This document shows positions 25,040 through 33,337 of a stretch of 53,681 nucleotides of DNA, in pieces; position 1 is the first letter of the stretch; each line of letters opens with the position of its first letter. The notes under the pieces were generated by a model, which was given only the letters and a program-made list of their open reading frames with translations, was not told the DNA's origin and searched no databases. The stretch comes from JAVWJP01 sp036638975 (GTDB lineage: Bacteria > Bacillota > Clostridia > Oscillospirales > Ruminococcaceae). The stretch is from positions 1 through 53,681 of the forward strand of contig JAVWJP010000014.1 in NCBI GenBank assembly GCA_036638975.1, given 5' to 3'. The translations under genes and the position numbers were made by a program.

Positions 25040-26248
25040 TTATTCCTCCGTTGCTTCGGTAACTTGTGCTCTTAATGTACCTTTTGCAAGCTTTATGGTT
25101 ATAGCTTGTCCATTTTTTACCTGTAAAGCATTTGTGAGCGGTGTTTTATTTAAAAAAGTTATTGAATAACCGCGCGCTAATACATTAAGAGGAGAAAGAG
25201 AATTTAAAAGTAACGACTTATTTGCTATATCACCCTGCGATTGCTCTATTTTATTTTGCATTGCATAAGAAAGAGCTTGTTTAAGCTTTATTAAATGCTC
25301 GCTTTTTATAGCTAAAAGCTGCGTGGGGCTTTGCAGGGCACGGTGTTTTTGGCAATAGCTCAGCCGTAAAAAAAGTCTGTCAAGCTGCATATTAATATTA
25401 TCGTGCATAGCACCGTTTAAGTTAAGCAATCTTTCATAAATTGCAGTAAGCTCGGGCACTGCAAGCTCTGCCGCCGCAGATGGTGTCGGCGCACGCTTAT
25501 CCGCTGCAAAATCGGTAAGAGTATAATCGGTTTCGTGCCCAACCGCCGATATAACAGGTATTACAGACGCGTAGACCGCGCGCACAAGCCGTTCGTTGTT
25601 AAATGCCTGTAAATCTTCTTCTGCACCGCCGCCTCTGCCCAGTATTATAACATCACACAGCAGCTTTTGGTTAAGCATTTGCAAAGCCGAAACAATTTCA
25701 TCTGCTGCCCTTTCGCCTTGTACAGTGACAGGTGCAACAAGAACTGTAGCAACAGGGTATCTTCTGTCTAAAACATTTAAAATATCTTGTAGTGCTGCCC
25801 CTGTCTTAGATGTAACAACGCCTATGACACGCGGCATATATGGTAGCGGTAGCTTATGCTCTTGCGCAAAAAGCCCTTCGGCTGCAAGCTTTTCTTTAAG
25901 CTGCGCAGCACCAAGTGCCAATGCACCAACACCGTCAGGCTGCATATCATAAACATAAAGCTGGTAAATACCGTCTCGCTCATAGACAGAAACCGAGCAC
26001 GATATTATTACCTTTTGCCCGTTTTTTGGTGTAAATTTAAGCTCTTTTGCATAAGTTTTAAACATGATTGCCTTTACAGAAGCCCCCTCATCTTTAAGTG
26101 AAAAATAAACATGACCGGAAGAAAAATGGTTTGAAAGATTGGATATTTCTCCCTTTAAAAGCAAGCCGGAAAGCTGTTTGTTATCTTCAAAAAGTGCTTT
26201 AACATAGCGGTTAAGCTGTGATACCGTAAGAAGATTACCATTTAACAT
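25040..26248 (-). CDS. xseA: Exodeoxyribonuclease VII large subunit
   Basis: The catalytic subunit of the single-strand-specific exonuclease VII, 402 residues. An N-terminal OB fold (about 5-100, with GEISNLSNHFSSGHVYFSLKD) precedes the catalytic domain with the RGGGAEEDLQAFN and SAVGHETDYTL blocks and a coiled-coil C-terminal stretch. I use the ATG at 26248, which has GAGG 8 bases upstream; a GTG two codons earlier sits too close to that site. It overlaps the TsaD-like gene by 7 bases. Confidence 0.95.
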   Translation of the reverse strand: MLNGNLLTVSQLNRYVKALFEDNKQLSGLLLKGEISNLSNHFSSGHVYFSLKDEGASVKAIMFKTYAKELKFTPKNGQKVIISCSVSVYERDGIYQLYVYDMQPDGVGALALGAAQLKEKLAAEGLFAQEHKLPLPYMPRVIGVVTSKTGAALQDILNVLDRRYPVATVLVAPVTVQGERAADEIVSALQMLNQKLLCDVIILGRGGGAEEDLQAFNNERLVRAVYASVIPVISAVGHETDYTLTDFAADKRAPTPSAAAELAVPELTAIYERLLNLNGAMHDNINMQLDRLFLRLSYCQKHRALQSPTQLLAIKSEHLIKLKQALSYAMQNKIEQSQGDIANKSLLLNSLSPLNVLARGYSITFLNKTPLTNALQVKNGQAITIKLAKGTLRAQVTEATEE

Positions 26249-27189
26249 AGGCACATCCTCGTGTATTTAAGATAAGTTAATATCGCTATGCCGACAGCGT
26301 TATCCGATGAAAGCTCGGGAGTTGCAAAAACCCCGCCCAGCCATTTGGTAATTTTAGACCTTACAATACTGTTAGAGGTAACACCGCCTGCATAAACACG
26401 CGGAATATCTCCATGCTCTAAAAGCACCGCCTGGCTCATTGCCAATATAGTTTCAGAAATATAATCTAAACAATATTTTGCAATTTCATTTTTTTCTGTG
26501 CCATTTTCGAGCATCGCTTTACACTGGTTTTCAAGCCCCGAAAGACAACAGTTCATACCCTTGAGTTGTATTCGTATATTGCTATTTACATCACAAGTAA
26601 GCGCAAGCTGCTCAAGCTCTTTCCCTGCGGGGAAAGCAAGCCCCAGCATAGCCCCTACACGGTCTATCGCCTGCCCCGCACTTATATCAAGCGTGGCGCT
26701 TAGCTGTGTTATTTCCATTATATTTTTAACAGAAGGCTTTACCAAAAGCCCCTCTGTAGTACCTCCCGAAAAATGAAATGCCACAAAAGGTTTTTGCAAA
26801 AGCTCAAGCCTGTCCGCAGAATAAAGTGCGGCCGCAATGTGCCCCGCTTGGTGCGAAAAAGGGTAAATAGATGCATTGCACTGTGCCGCAAGTACCTTTG
26901 CAAGCATTTCTCCCACAAGAAAACACGGCATATACGAGCCTTCAACATCGCGCGGTGCTGCCGAATACCCCACTGCGTCAAACCTGTATTGTTTGTCGCC
27001 TAAAAGCCCGTTTATTACCTCGGGCATTTGCTTGACATGGGCAAAAACAGCCTCGTTTTGGCGCAAGCCCAACTCGCCCTCGCGCACCGGCAAAAGCTTA
27101 CGGCTATGTAAAACAGTGTCATTAGAGCTGTCATATAAAGCCGCAGATGTAGTATAATTACTTGTGTCAAGCCCCAAAAACAATCCCAT
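26242..27189 (-). CDS. TsaD/Kae1-like ASKHA-fold protein (peptidase M22 family paralogue)
   Basis: A 315-residue member of the Kae1/TsaD/YeaZ superfamily. The N-terminal phosphate loop LGLDTSNYTTS, the metal-binding HX3H pair in HQAGHIAAAL, an SGGTTEG block and a YAGGVTSNS block are present. It is not obviously the housekeeping TsaD (t6A synthesis): TsaD usually reads HxEGH and SGGHT. Clostridia commonly carry such a second paralogue near nusB and xseA, often named O-sialoglycoprotein endopeptidase. Function is unknown. I start at the ATG at 27189, which has GGAGG 9 bases upstream. Confidence 0.82.
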   Translation of the reverse strand: MGLFLGLDTSNYTTSAALYDSSNDTVLHSRKLLPVREGELGLRQNEAVFAHVKQMPEVINGLLGDKQYRFDAVGYSAAPRDVEGSYMPCFLVGEMLAKVLAAQCNASIYPFSHQAGHIAAALYSADRLELLQKPFVAFHFSGGTTEGLLVKPSVKNIMEITQLSATLDISAGQAIDRVGAMLGLAFPAGKELEQLALTCDVNSNIRIQLKGMNCCLSGLENQCKAMLENGTEKNEIAKYCLDYISETILAMSQAVLLEHGDIPRVYAGGVTSNSIVRSKITKWLGGVFATPELSSDNAVGIAILTYLKYTRMCLC

Positions 27190-27254
27190 TTTACAAAACC
27201 TCCGTTCTAATAACGATTGCATTTATAAAAAACAGCTTTTACTAAAAAAGAGCT

Positions 27255-27716
27255 TTATATTTTATTTTCATCAATATTTTTGTTTTTTGCTTCTGCTTCA
27301 GGCTTTTCTCCGCCGGTTCTACCGCGTAAAACAGCACCTAAAACCCCGTTTACAAATGAAGAATCGTCATCTGTGCCAAATTTTTTGGCAAGCTCTACGG
27401 CTTCATTTATAGACACCTTGTCCGGAATATCCTCGGCAAAAAACAGCTCGTAAACAGAAAGACGCAAAATAGAGAGCGCCACGCGTGAGATACGAGTCAT
27501 CTTCCATTTAGTGGAGTTTTTTTCAATCTGTTCATCTATCGCCTGTGAATTATCGCAAAAGCCTGCGGCAAGCTTTAAAGCAAAGGAATCAACCTGTATA
27601 TCTCGCCCTTCTTCTGCATTTGCAATTATAGTTTCCAATGAATCATCTTTGTTAAAGGTTTTTTCAAAAAGTAAAACGAACGCTTGTTCTCTTGCATCTC
27701 TGCGTGATAATGCCAT
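27255..27716 (-). CDS. nusB: Transcription antitermination factor NusB
   Basis: A 153-residue helical RNA-binding protein that with S10 (NusE) holds antitermination complexes on rRNA boxA. The conserved N-terminus (RRDAREQAFVLLFE) and C-terminal SINEAVELAKKFG and SFVNGVLGAVLR blocks are present. A charged tail of about 20 residues follows the domain. The ATG at 27716 has GGAGG 7 bases upstream. A long hairpin lies between the upstream Asp23 gene and this one. Confidence 0.95.
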   Translation of the reverse strand: MALSRRDAREQAFVLLFEKTFNKDDSLETIIANAEEGRDIQVDSFALKLAAGFCDNSQAIDEQIEKNSTKWKMTRISRVALSILRLSVYELFFAEDIPDKVSINEAVELAKKFGTDDDSSFVNGVLGAVLRGRTGGEKPEAEAKNKNIDENKI

Positions 27717-27732
27717 GTGATACCTCCGTATA

Positions 27733-27779
27733 AACTAAAGCACACCCCTCTTAACAAAGAAGGGTATGCTCTTTTAGTT
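27733..27779 (-). promoter_or_regulatory. Long intergenic hairpin between asp23 and nusB
   Basis: A 14-bp stem (27739-27752 with 27757-27770, two G-U pairs on the RNA) with a 4-base loop, extended by AACTAA/TTAGTT outer arms (27733-27738 with 27774-27779). No T run follows on the minus strand. It could be an attenuator, RNA-processing site or weak terminator that sets nusB-operon level. Confidence 0.55.
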
Positions 27780-27782
27780 CAG

Positions 27783-28139
27783 CTAATTTTCGTCAAAGGA
27801 TATGCCGGATACAAATACATTTACGCGTGACACAACTATGCCCGTCATAGTTTGAATAGCATCTTTTACACTCTTTTGAATGTTCTCTGACACTGTCGGT
27901 ATTTTTGCGCCTTGCTTTAAAATAACATACACATCAATTACCGCAATATCATCTGTAATCGTTATGTTTATGGACTTTGCGCTTGGGCTTTTTGCCAAAA
28001 AAGTTTTAATATTAGCAGGGCACAGTGCCATTCCGGCAACTCCGGATATCTCTTTTGCGGCGGCACTTGCTATAGTTGCTATAACTTCCTGCGAAATTTT
28101 AAGGCTGCCCAGGGTTTCTCTTAAAGGTTTCTGTTCCAT
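27783..28139 (-). CDS. Asp23/Gls24 family envelope stress protein (YqhY-like)
   Basis: A 118-residue Asp23-domain protein. The GxxGMA-type block (EISGVAGMALC), a VDVYVILKQGAKIP strand pair and a VNVFVSGISF C-terminus match the family. In B. subtilis its homologue YqhY is encoded with accB-accC and nusB and is linked to control of acetyl-CoA carboxylase. Here accBC are absent between it and spoIIIAH. The ATG at 28139 has AGGAGG 9 bases upstream. It heads the long run to tyrS. Confidence 0.88.
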   Translation of the reverse strand: MEQKPLRETLGSLKISQEVIATIASAAAKEISGVAGMALCPANIKTFLAKSPSAKSINITITDDIAVIDVYVILKQGAKIPTVSENIQKSVKDAIQTMTGIVVSRVNVFVSGISFDEN

Positions 28140-28184
28140 TAGCTTTTGCCTCCTGTTTTTACGACATAATATTATTATTGCGTT

Positions 28185-28213
28185 AATTTAACATAAGTTG
28201 TTGCTTTACGCAA
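28185..28213 (-). promoter_or_regulatory. Candidate proximal promoter of asp23-nusB unit
   Basis: TTGCGT (28213-28208), a 17-base spacer and TAAATT with an upstream TG (28190-28185) on the minus strand, about 45 bases before the asp23 start codon. Both boxes are imperfect. Confidence 0.35.
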
Positions 28214-28262
28214 AATAATTATAAAACGTTTGCACACTAAAAAATAATAGTCTGTTAAAGTT

Positions 28263-28290
28263 ATTATATCATAAAACACGCAAGACACAA
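28263..28290 (-). promoter_or_regulatory. Promoter of asp23-nusB unit (distal, extended -10)
   Basis: TGATATAAT (28271-28263) with TTGTGT (28290-28285) 16 bases upstream on the minus strand. A perfect extended -10 makes this the better of the two candidates; it would give a leader of about 120 bases. The 28140-28318 gap holds these promoters and no gene. Confidence 0.55.
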
Positions 28291-28318
28291 CCAATTTAAA
28301 AGATTATTTTATGTTTTT

Positions 28319-28882
28319 TTACTTAGTTTCGGTTATAGATATGTTTTCTACGGGAATAGCTGTTTGCGCCAACACAACATCTTTAATTTTAGCAACATCT
28401 TCTTTTTGAAGCCCGCTCGCCTTTACTACAATGTCGGCTTTGTCATCGTTTATATAAACCATACAGTCGTCAAAGCCCTTTGCCTTTATAAGTCCCTCTA
28501 CATTACCCTCGGTTTCTATAGCGGCGGCAAGTGCCGTTGCCTGTACTGCAAGAGATGTTTTCTCTGTATCTGTAAGCTCTGCATCTTTAAACATTTTTTT
28601 AATACTTGCAATAGCCTCATCTCGTGTTTTTGTGCGGTTAACTCGTGCCTCGCTAAAGAATTTTTTATCTGAAACTACCTGTACTTCGTTTGCATCTGTA
28701 CTTACATACTTGCTGTCACCATAGTTTTTTCCTTTTTCAGATGATTCTGCCGCTGTTGCATCTGTCGCTATGAAATTCTCGTCTTTAGCGGAATATATCC
28801 AGTTAAGATAAACTGCAATGCCAAGGCTTAACACTAAAGCCGCTAATATAATGTGTCTTTTCCCCAATATCATGTTCATCAT
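28319..28882 (-). CDS. spoIIIAH: Stage III sporulation protein AH
   Basis: A 187-residue bitopic protein: a cytosolic start, one membrane helix (about 8-27) and an extracellular domain. In B. subtilis SpoIIIAH in the mother-cell membrane binds SpoIIQ of the forespore, forming the feeding-tube channel. The YscJ/FliF-like ring-building fold lies in the C-terminal half (with FDDCMVYINDDKADIVVKA). I start at the ATG at 28882 (AGGAGG 5 bases upstream; the next codon is also ATG). Last gene of the operon. No terminator hairpin is visible after it. Confidence 0.93.
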   Translation of the reverse strand: MMNMILGKRHIILAALVLSLGIAVYLNWIYSAKDENFIATDATAAESSEKGKNYGDSKYVSTDANEVQVVSDKKFFSEARVNRTKTRDEAIASIKKMFKDAELTDTEKTSLAVQATALAAAIETEGNVEGLIKAKGFDDCMVYINDDKADIVVKASGLQKEDVAKIKDVVLAQTAIPVENISITETK

Positions 28883-28899
28883 AAATGCCTCCTGTAATA

Positions 28900-29478
28900 T
28901 TATTTGGTTGCCATTTTGGCAATGCAAACCTGGTTAGATGAAATTGCCAGAGCGGTTGTTACAGCCTTTATAAGGCGTTCTTCTGTCAAAATATCCTCTG
29001 CCCCCTCGCAAACAATTACAACGCCCTTAACCTTTGGCTCTATTCTTGTTTTTACAAGCGCCTCCTTACCTTTTCCGTTGTCAACAAGGATATAATTCTT
29101 TTCGCTGGTACCTTTTTCGTGTAATTTTTTCACTTCCTTTTCAGTAAAATCTTGTGTGACATCGGTGTTCTTTTTTTCGGAGTTAGCATAAACATATTCG
29201 GCGCTGTTTTCTAATGTCACAAGCACCCTTGCTTTGCCAACACCCTCTATGCTTGTTGCAATATCGTAAATCCTTTTTTCTAAAGCTGCTGCCGTTGCTT
29301 CTCCTGTGCTTACCTGCGTATCTGCCAAGCCCTCAAGGTCATTTTTTTGTGTGCTTCGCTTTAGCGTAATGTCCGAAAACAAAATAATCAGTATACCGCA
29401 TACACCAAGCAAAACTATAAGCTTTATTTTTCCGTCACCTGCCAAAAGCTTTTTAAAAAATTCTTTTATTTCAGACAT
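28900..29478 (-). CDS. spoIIIAG: Stage III sporulation protein AG
   Basis: A 192-residue protein with one membrane helix (about 17-35) and an extracytoplasmic domain resembling ring-building motifs; SpoIIIAG forms large rings in the feeding-tube channel. The GVGKARVLVTLE and VKGVVIVCEGAED blocks are typical. The ATG at 29478 has GGGAGG upstream. It follows spoIIIAF immediately and precedes spoIIIAH by 17 bases. Confidence 0.93.
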   Translation of the reverse strand: MSEIKEFFKKLLAGDGKIKLIVLLGVCGILIILFSDITLKRSTQKNDLEGLADTQVSTGEATAAALEKRIYDIATSIEGVGKARVLVTLENSAEYVYANSEKKNTDVTQDFTEKEVKKLHEKGTSEKNYILVDNGKGKEALVKTRIEPKVKGVVIVCEGAEDILTEERLIKAVTTALAISSNQVCIAKMATK

Positions 29479-29479
29479 T

Positions 29480-29971
29480 TTATTCCTCCCGCTTTAGCTT
29501 AAAAACAGGCTTTATACCAAGGCTGTCGCTTAGTAAAGCAGTTATTTCAGCTTGTTTGTTTTTATCGTTTTGGCAAGTTACAATAGTAAGCTCTTTAATA
29601 AATATGCCGCGTTCATCATTTGTATTAACGTTTATATAAATTTCTTCGGGTACTGCATTTATTTCTGCCAGCTTACTATTTACAAAGTCTTTTACCGTGC
29701 TGCAAAAATCGTTTTCTATTTGTGCTTCTACCATAGCATTTAATACATCTGTGTTTTCTTCGGCTTTACTGTTTAAGCTGATATCCGCATAGCCCCAGTC
29801 GCTTCCCAAAACACCTGTAATTACAGGCGACAAAATAACACAAAGCAAAAAAACGCTCACCGTAACCTTGTAAGCCTTTGCAGCTTCTCCTGCCGGACAA
29901 AGCAAACATACAAGGCTGCCGGCAACTGCCGCCGCACACACAGCTAACGCCCACTCGCGCAAGGCGTCCAT
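29480..29971 (-). CDS. spoIIIAF: Stage III sporulation protein AF
   Basis: A 163-residue protein with two N-terminal membrane helices (about 8-28 and 35-56) and a soluble C-terminal domain, matching SpoIIIAF in order, size and topology. The ATG at 29971 abuts the spoIIIAE stop codon, with GGGGTGGGG upstream inside spoIIIAE. Confidence 0.92.
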   Translation of the reverse strand: MDALREWALAVCAAAVAGSLVCLLCPAGEAAKAYKVTVSVFLLCVILSPVITGVLGSDWGYADISLNSKAEENTDVLNAMVEAQIENDFCSTVKDFVNSKLAEINAVPEEIYINVNTNDERGIFIKELTIVTCQNDKNKQAEITALLSDSLGIKPVFKLKREE

Positions 29972-31111
29972 TTACCCCACCCCCATACCTGTAATAAGCA
30001 TAATTGTTATTGAAACTATAAAAAGTAAAGCAACAAATACTAAAATTGCTATAAGTAAGCTAAGTGCCGTTCCACAGGCTTTTAAAACGCGGCTCATCTG
30101 CTTTATACCTAAAACATCGCTTATAGCGGCACCAAGGCTACAGGCAAAATACCAAAGCAGGGTTTGTAAAAAAGAAGGCATAAATGTAAGCGCTGCCACA
30201 AAAACCGCATATACACCAACAGTGGTTTTAAGCAGCCGTAGACAGCCCTGTGCTGTCGCAAAAGCATCGGCAAGTGCCTTGCCTACCACAGGTACAAAGC
30301 TGCCGACTAAAAACTTACCCGCCTTTACAGCAACGGTGTCTGCCCCCGATGCAACCATGCTTTGCACACCCAACAAACCCACAAACACTGTTACAATTAA
30401 ACCCAGTACCCATATAACCACTGTTTTTGCGCTTTCGGCAGCACCTAAAAGGTTCATATTGGGGCTAAAAGCACTTACTATACAAAAAGCCAGATAAATT
30501 GTAATGATAGGGACAAGCTTTGTTGCCGTAATTTTAGAAATTATTTCTGCAATAAGCAGTAAAAAAGCATTGTAGGTTGTAGCCGAAACGGGCTGACCGC
30601 CAACTGCAACAAGGCTTACAAACACAGGTATAAACGACAATATAAAATCGGCACAGCTTTGTATTGCTGCTGCCGTCATTCGCACAGCTTCTACTATAGG
30701 GTTTACCACGGCAGTACAGGCGCACAATACCGCAGTGACGTTAAAAACGTCTGAAATCCCTTTTTGTCCTATGCTTACATTAAGCGATTCAATAAGTGCG
30801 CAAAGCACCGACACGCCTATAACAGATGCCAATATGACAAGTGGCTTATGTAAAAAATCTATAAATATATTTAGCAGTGCCTTAAAAAAATCTATTGGAT
30901 TAAGGCTTAAAAGTTTTTTGTAGTCTATATCATCAACACCCATATTATGCAGCAGCTCCTTTGCGTCCTGCGGTGTATTATCAAAAAGCTCTGCACCTCC
31001 CACAGAATCCAATTGTTCTTTTACTTTTTCACCTGTAATATCAGCTTCGGCAGAAAAGCACTGTGTAAAAAGCACGCAAAAGGTAAAAATTACAACAAAC
31101 AAATGTTTCAT
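29972..31111 (-). CDS. spoIIIAE: Stage III sporulation protein AE
   Basis: A 379-residue polytopic membrane protein with a cleavable-looking N-terminal signal, a short acidic exported loop (about 20-75) and about eight membrane helices. It is the largest channel component of the SpoIIIA complex. The GQPVSATTYNAFLLLIAE and GSFVPVVGKALADA blocks are family hallmarks. Position between AD and AF is conserved. Confidence 0.94.
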   Translation of the reverse strand: MKHLFVVIFTFCVLFTQCFSAEADITGEKVKEQLDSVGGAELFDNTPQDAKELLHNMGVDDIDYKKLLSLNPIDFFKALLNIFIDFLHKPLVILASVIGVSVLCALIESLNVSIGQKGISDVFNVTAVLCACTAVVNPIVEAVRMTAAAIQSCADFILSFIPVFVSLVAVGGQPVSATTYNAFLLLIAEIISKITATKLVPIITIYLAFCIVSAFSPNMNLLGAAESAKTVVIWVLGLIVTVFVGLLGVQSMVASGADTVAVKAGKFLVGSFVPVVGKALADAFATAQGCLRLLKTTVGVYAVFVAALTFMPSFLQTLLWYFACSLGAAISDVLGIKQMSRVLKACGTALSLLIAILVFVALLFIVSITIMLITGMGVG

Positions 31112-31122
31112 AAATACCCCCG

Positions 31123-31512
31123 TTAAGCTGATAGCAAAGCAGCTACTATATCCATAAGTGCCTTAAAAAGCGGCAAGCTTATTACCAAAACAGCAAGCTT
31201 ACCGGCAATCTCAACCTTTGTAGATATTGCCGATTGACCCGCGTCCTTACAAGTATCGCACGCTATTTGTGTAATATAACAAATACCTAATGCTTTAAGT
31301 AATATTTCTACGTATTCATATGGAACCTGTGTGCTTTTAAGTATATCTTCAAGCGACTCTAACACGGGTTTTATGCTATCCGAAATTGCCGTAAATATAA
31401 GTATGCCGACAAGCAGCGAAACAGCCAACGCATATTCGGGCTTGTACTGCTTCATTATAACAGCCAGCGCCGCACCCAAAACGCCCAAGCCTATTATTGC
31501 AGTTATATCCAT
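31123..31512 (-). CDS. spoIIIAD: Stage III sporulation protein AD
   Basis: A 129-residue protein of four hydrophobic helices, related to SpoIIIAC, with the YVEILLKALGICYITQIACDTCKDAG block typical of the family (second half, about residues 65-90). The ATG at 31512 lies 2 bases after the spoIIIAC stop codon. Confidence 0.93.
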   Translation of the reverse strand: MDITAIIGLGVLGAALAVIMKQYKPEYALAVSLLVGILIFTAISDSIKPVLESLEDILKSTQVPYEYVEILLKALGICYITQIACDTCKDAGQSAISTKVEIAGKLAVLVISLPLFKALMDIVAALLSA

Positions 31513-31514
31513 AT

Positions 31515-31709
31515 TTAAAACCCAAATACTGCTTTTGCAGTATCAAACAAAATGCTTATTTCGTTTATAATTATCATAAGCACCACAATAAGCCCGGCAA
31601 GAGTAGTAAGCATTGCCTGTTCCTCTCTGCCGGAGCGTATTAAAACTTGATTTAGCACCGCCACTATTATACCTATAGCCGCCACCTTAAATATTAAATC
31701 TACGTCCAT
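31515..31709 (-). CDS. spoIIIAC: Stage III sporulation protein AC
   Basis: A 64-residue membrane protein with two helices, preceded by a perfect AGGAGG (minus strand, about 7 bases before the ATG at 31709). Family core: VLNQVLIRSGREEQAML. Standard length for SpoIIIAC. Confidence 0.93.
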   Translation of the reverse strand: MDVDLIFKVAAIGIIVAVLNQVLIRSGREEQAMLTTLAGLIVVLMIIINEISILFDTAKAVFGF

Positions 31710-31734
31710 TTTTGTACCCTCCTGCGTTTTTAAG

Positions 31735-32235
31735 TCACATCAATATTATGACAAGCCCAATGCCCGCCAACGCACCCATTGTGCGGTAGAGCCCCGCCAG
31801 CTGCTGCTTTTTTTCTTTTGCTTCTTTATGACGTTGCTTTAATATAAACTCTGCATAATTAAGCTCACTCAATGCCCCGTTTATATCTGTTGTGCCCAAA
31901 ACGCTTCCCATATGCTCCAGCGCCTTTAGGTCTTCGCTTAAAAGCCCATCTTCTGTAGCTTTTTTTAGTGACAAGTGCCATGCTTGTGGGAAAGGTACTC
32001 CGCTTTTGCACATATCAGAGCAGGCTTTTAAAAATGGCAGCCCCGGTATTTCATCTGCCACAGTTCCTATAATTTCAGGCATCGGCGCTAATGTAAAACG
32101 AAGTTCGCTTGCTAAAACACCGGTAAGACTTATGGCGTCTTCAAGCCCTCGCACGCGGCTTAAAAGCTTAAACGAAAAAGCTGTACCGCAAAGTGTTGTA
32201 CTTACAACAATTAAAACAAAGCCTAATGCTTTCAC
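31735..32235 (-). CDS. spoIIIAB: Stage III sporulation protein AB
   Basis: A 166-residue protein with an N-terminal helix (about 3-22), a GspF-like central region and a C-terminal helix (about 148-166). It is thought to work with the SpoIIIAA ATPase like type II secretion platform proteins. The start is a GTG at 32235 that overlaps the spoIIIAA stop codon (GTGA). Confidence 0.92.
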   Translation of the reverse strand: MKALGFVLIVVSTTLCGTAFSFKLLSRVRGLEDAISLTGVLASELRFTLAPMPEIIGTVADEIPGLPFLKACSDMCKSGVPFPQAWHLSLKKATEDGLLSEDLKALEHMGSVLGTTDINGALSELNYAEFILKQRHKEAKEKKQQLAGLYRTMGALAGIGLVIILM

Positions 32236-33185
32236 TCATTATTCACCAGCTCTCGTACTTCCTTTATTTCGCCCACACGCTCACAGCCATTTAAGAGCAC
32301 TATGGTATCGAATGCACCCAAAGCAGCCAGCTCTTTTACAAAAGGCTTTTTTATAACCTCATCTATTGTTGCGGCGTGTACAGACGCTATTAGCTTTACG
32401 CCGCATACAGCCCCTGTTTTTATGGCATCAATATCATCTTCTCTGCCAATTTCGTCACAAATAATAATGTCGGGTGACAGTGTGCGTATGGCCATTAAAA
32501 TAGCCTTTTTCTTGGTATATCCGCTTAAAATATCGGTACATATACCAACATCATTTTGCGGTACTCCCTGCCACATAGCCGCAAGCTCTCCGCGCTCATC
32601 TAAAAGAGCCACTTTTTTTATATTGCAAATTCCGTCACCCGCAAGCAAACGTGCCAAATCCCTCAGCATTGTGGTTTTACCGGAGCTTGGAGGACCGGCA
32701 AGCAGCATACCTTTACAGCCATAATTGCTATATTTAATGGCTTTTTCGGCACAACCGCGAATCTCCTTTGCTATGCGTATGTTAAGTGAAGATATGTCCC
32801 TCATGCCGCTTACAATGCCGTCGTTTATTACAGCAGTACCGCATATACCAACACGATGCCCACCCTCAAAGGTTATAAAGCCATCGGCTATCTCGCTTTG
32901 GTGAGTATGTACAGAGTAGCCGCAAACAGCCCTAAAAACATCAAATATTTCTTGTGACGACACAATAATACTGCTCTCGTTTGAACGCGGCGTGGTTTTT
33001 CCGCGCTCACCCAAAAACTCTATTTGTCCGTTTAGCGAAATTTGCAGTGGACGGTTTACACGCAAGCGCAGCTCTTGCGCAGCTAACTGTGTGGGTTCGT
33101 CCATTTTTAAAACAGCACTTTGTAACCGCAACGGTAGTATTTTGCAAAGCGCTTCAAAACGCTTTAGCATTTTTTTATTATCCAA
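32232..33185 (-). CDS. spoIIIAA: Stage III sporulation protein AA (ATPase)
   Basis: A 317-residue cytosolic secretion-type ATPase of the mother-cell SpoIIIA complex. Walker A is AGPPSSGKTT (in the middle, about 158-167) and Walker B is IIICDEIGRE. The start is a TTG at 33185 with AGAGGTGA about 6 bases upstream. It opens the eight-gene operon. In B. subtilis this operon is under sigma-E; I could not find a sigma-E type CATA -10 in the 100 bases upstream here. Confidence 0.94.
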   Translation of the reverse strand: MDNKKMLKRFEALCKILPLRLQSAVLKMDEPTQLAAQELRLRVNRPLQISLNGQIEFLGERGKTTPRSNESSIIVSSQEIFDVFRAVCGYSVHTHQSEIADGFITFEGGHRVGICGTAVINDGIVSGMRDISSLNIRIAKEIRGCAEKAIKYSNYGCKGMLLAGPPSSGKTTMLRDLARLLAGDGICNIKKVALLDERGELAAMWQGVPQNDVGICTDILSGYTKKKAILMAIRTLSPDIIICDEIGREDDIDAIKTGAVCGVKLIASVHAATIDEVIKKPFVKELAALGAFDTIVLLNGCERVGEIKEVRELVNNE

Positions 33186-33248
33186 GTTTTTTCACCTCTG
33201 TTTTTACTGTGACACTATATAAATATCCGCAATAATAAAAAATAAGTT

Positions 33249-33266
33249 ACTTAATAATTATTAAGT
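33249..33266. repeat. 18-bp perfect AT-rich palindrome upstream of spoIIIAA
   Basis: ACTTAATAA followed directly by its reverse complement, about 64 bases upstream of the spoIIIAA start and 24 bases from the gatB terminator. It may be an operator, but AT-rich palindromes can arise by chance. Confidence 0.5.
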
Positions 33267-33289
33267 TATACGCTGTTTTAGAACTAAAA

Positions 33290-33317
33290 AAATCTCCCGC
33301 AAATAAGCGAGAGATTT
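33290..33317 (-). terminator. Rho-independent terminator after gatB
   Basis: An 11-bp stem (33290-33300 with 33307-33317, one G-U wobble on the RNA), a 6-base loop and seven T residues on the minus strand, 21 bases after gatB. It separates ligA-gatCAB from spoIIIA. Confidence 0.9.
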
Positions 33318-33337
33318 AAAAATAATTTTATTAACTT

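Noticed and set aside
28222..28236. Possible catabolite-response (cre) site upstream of asp23
   Set aside because: Half of the site fits (TGCAAACG) but the other half misses the conserved CA; too many mismatches to claim CcpA control.
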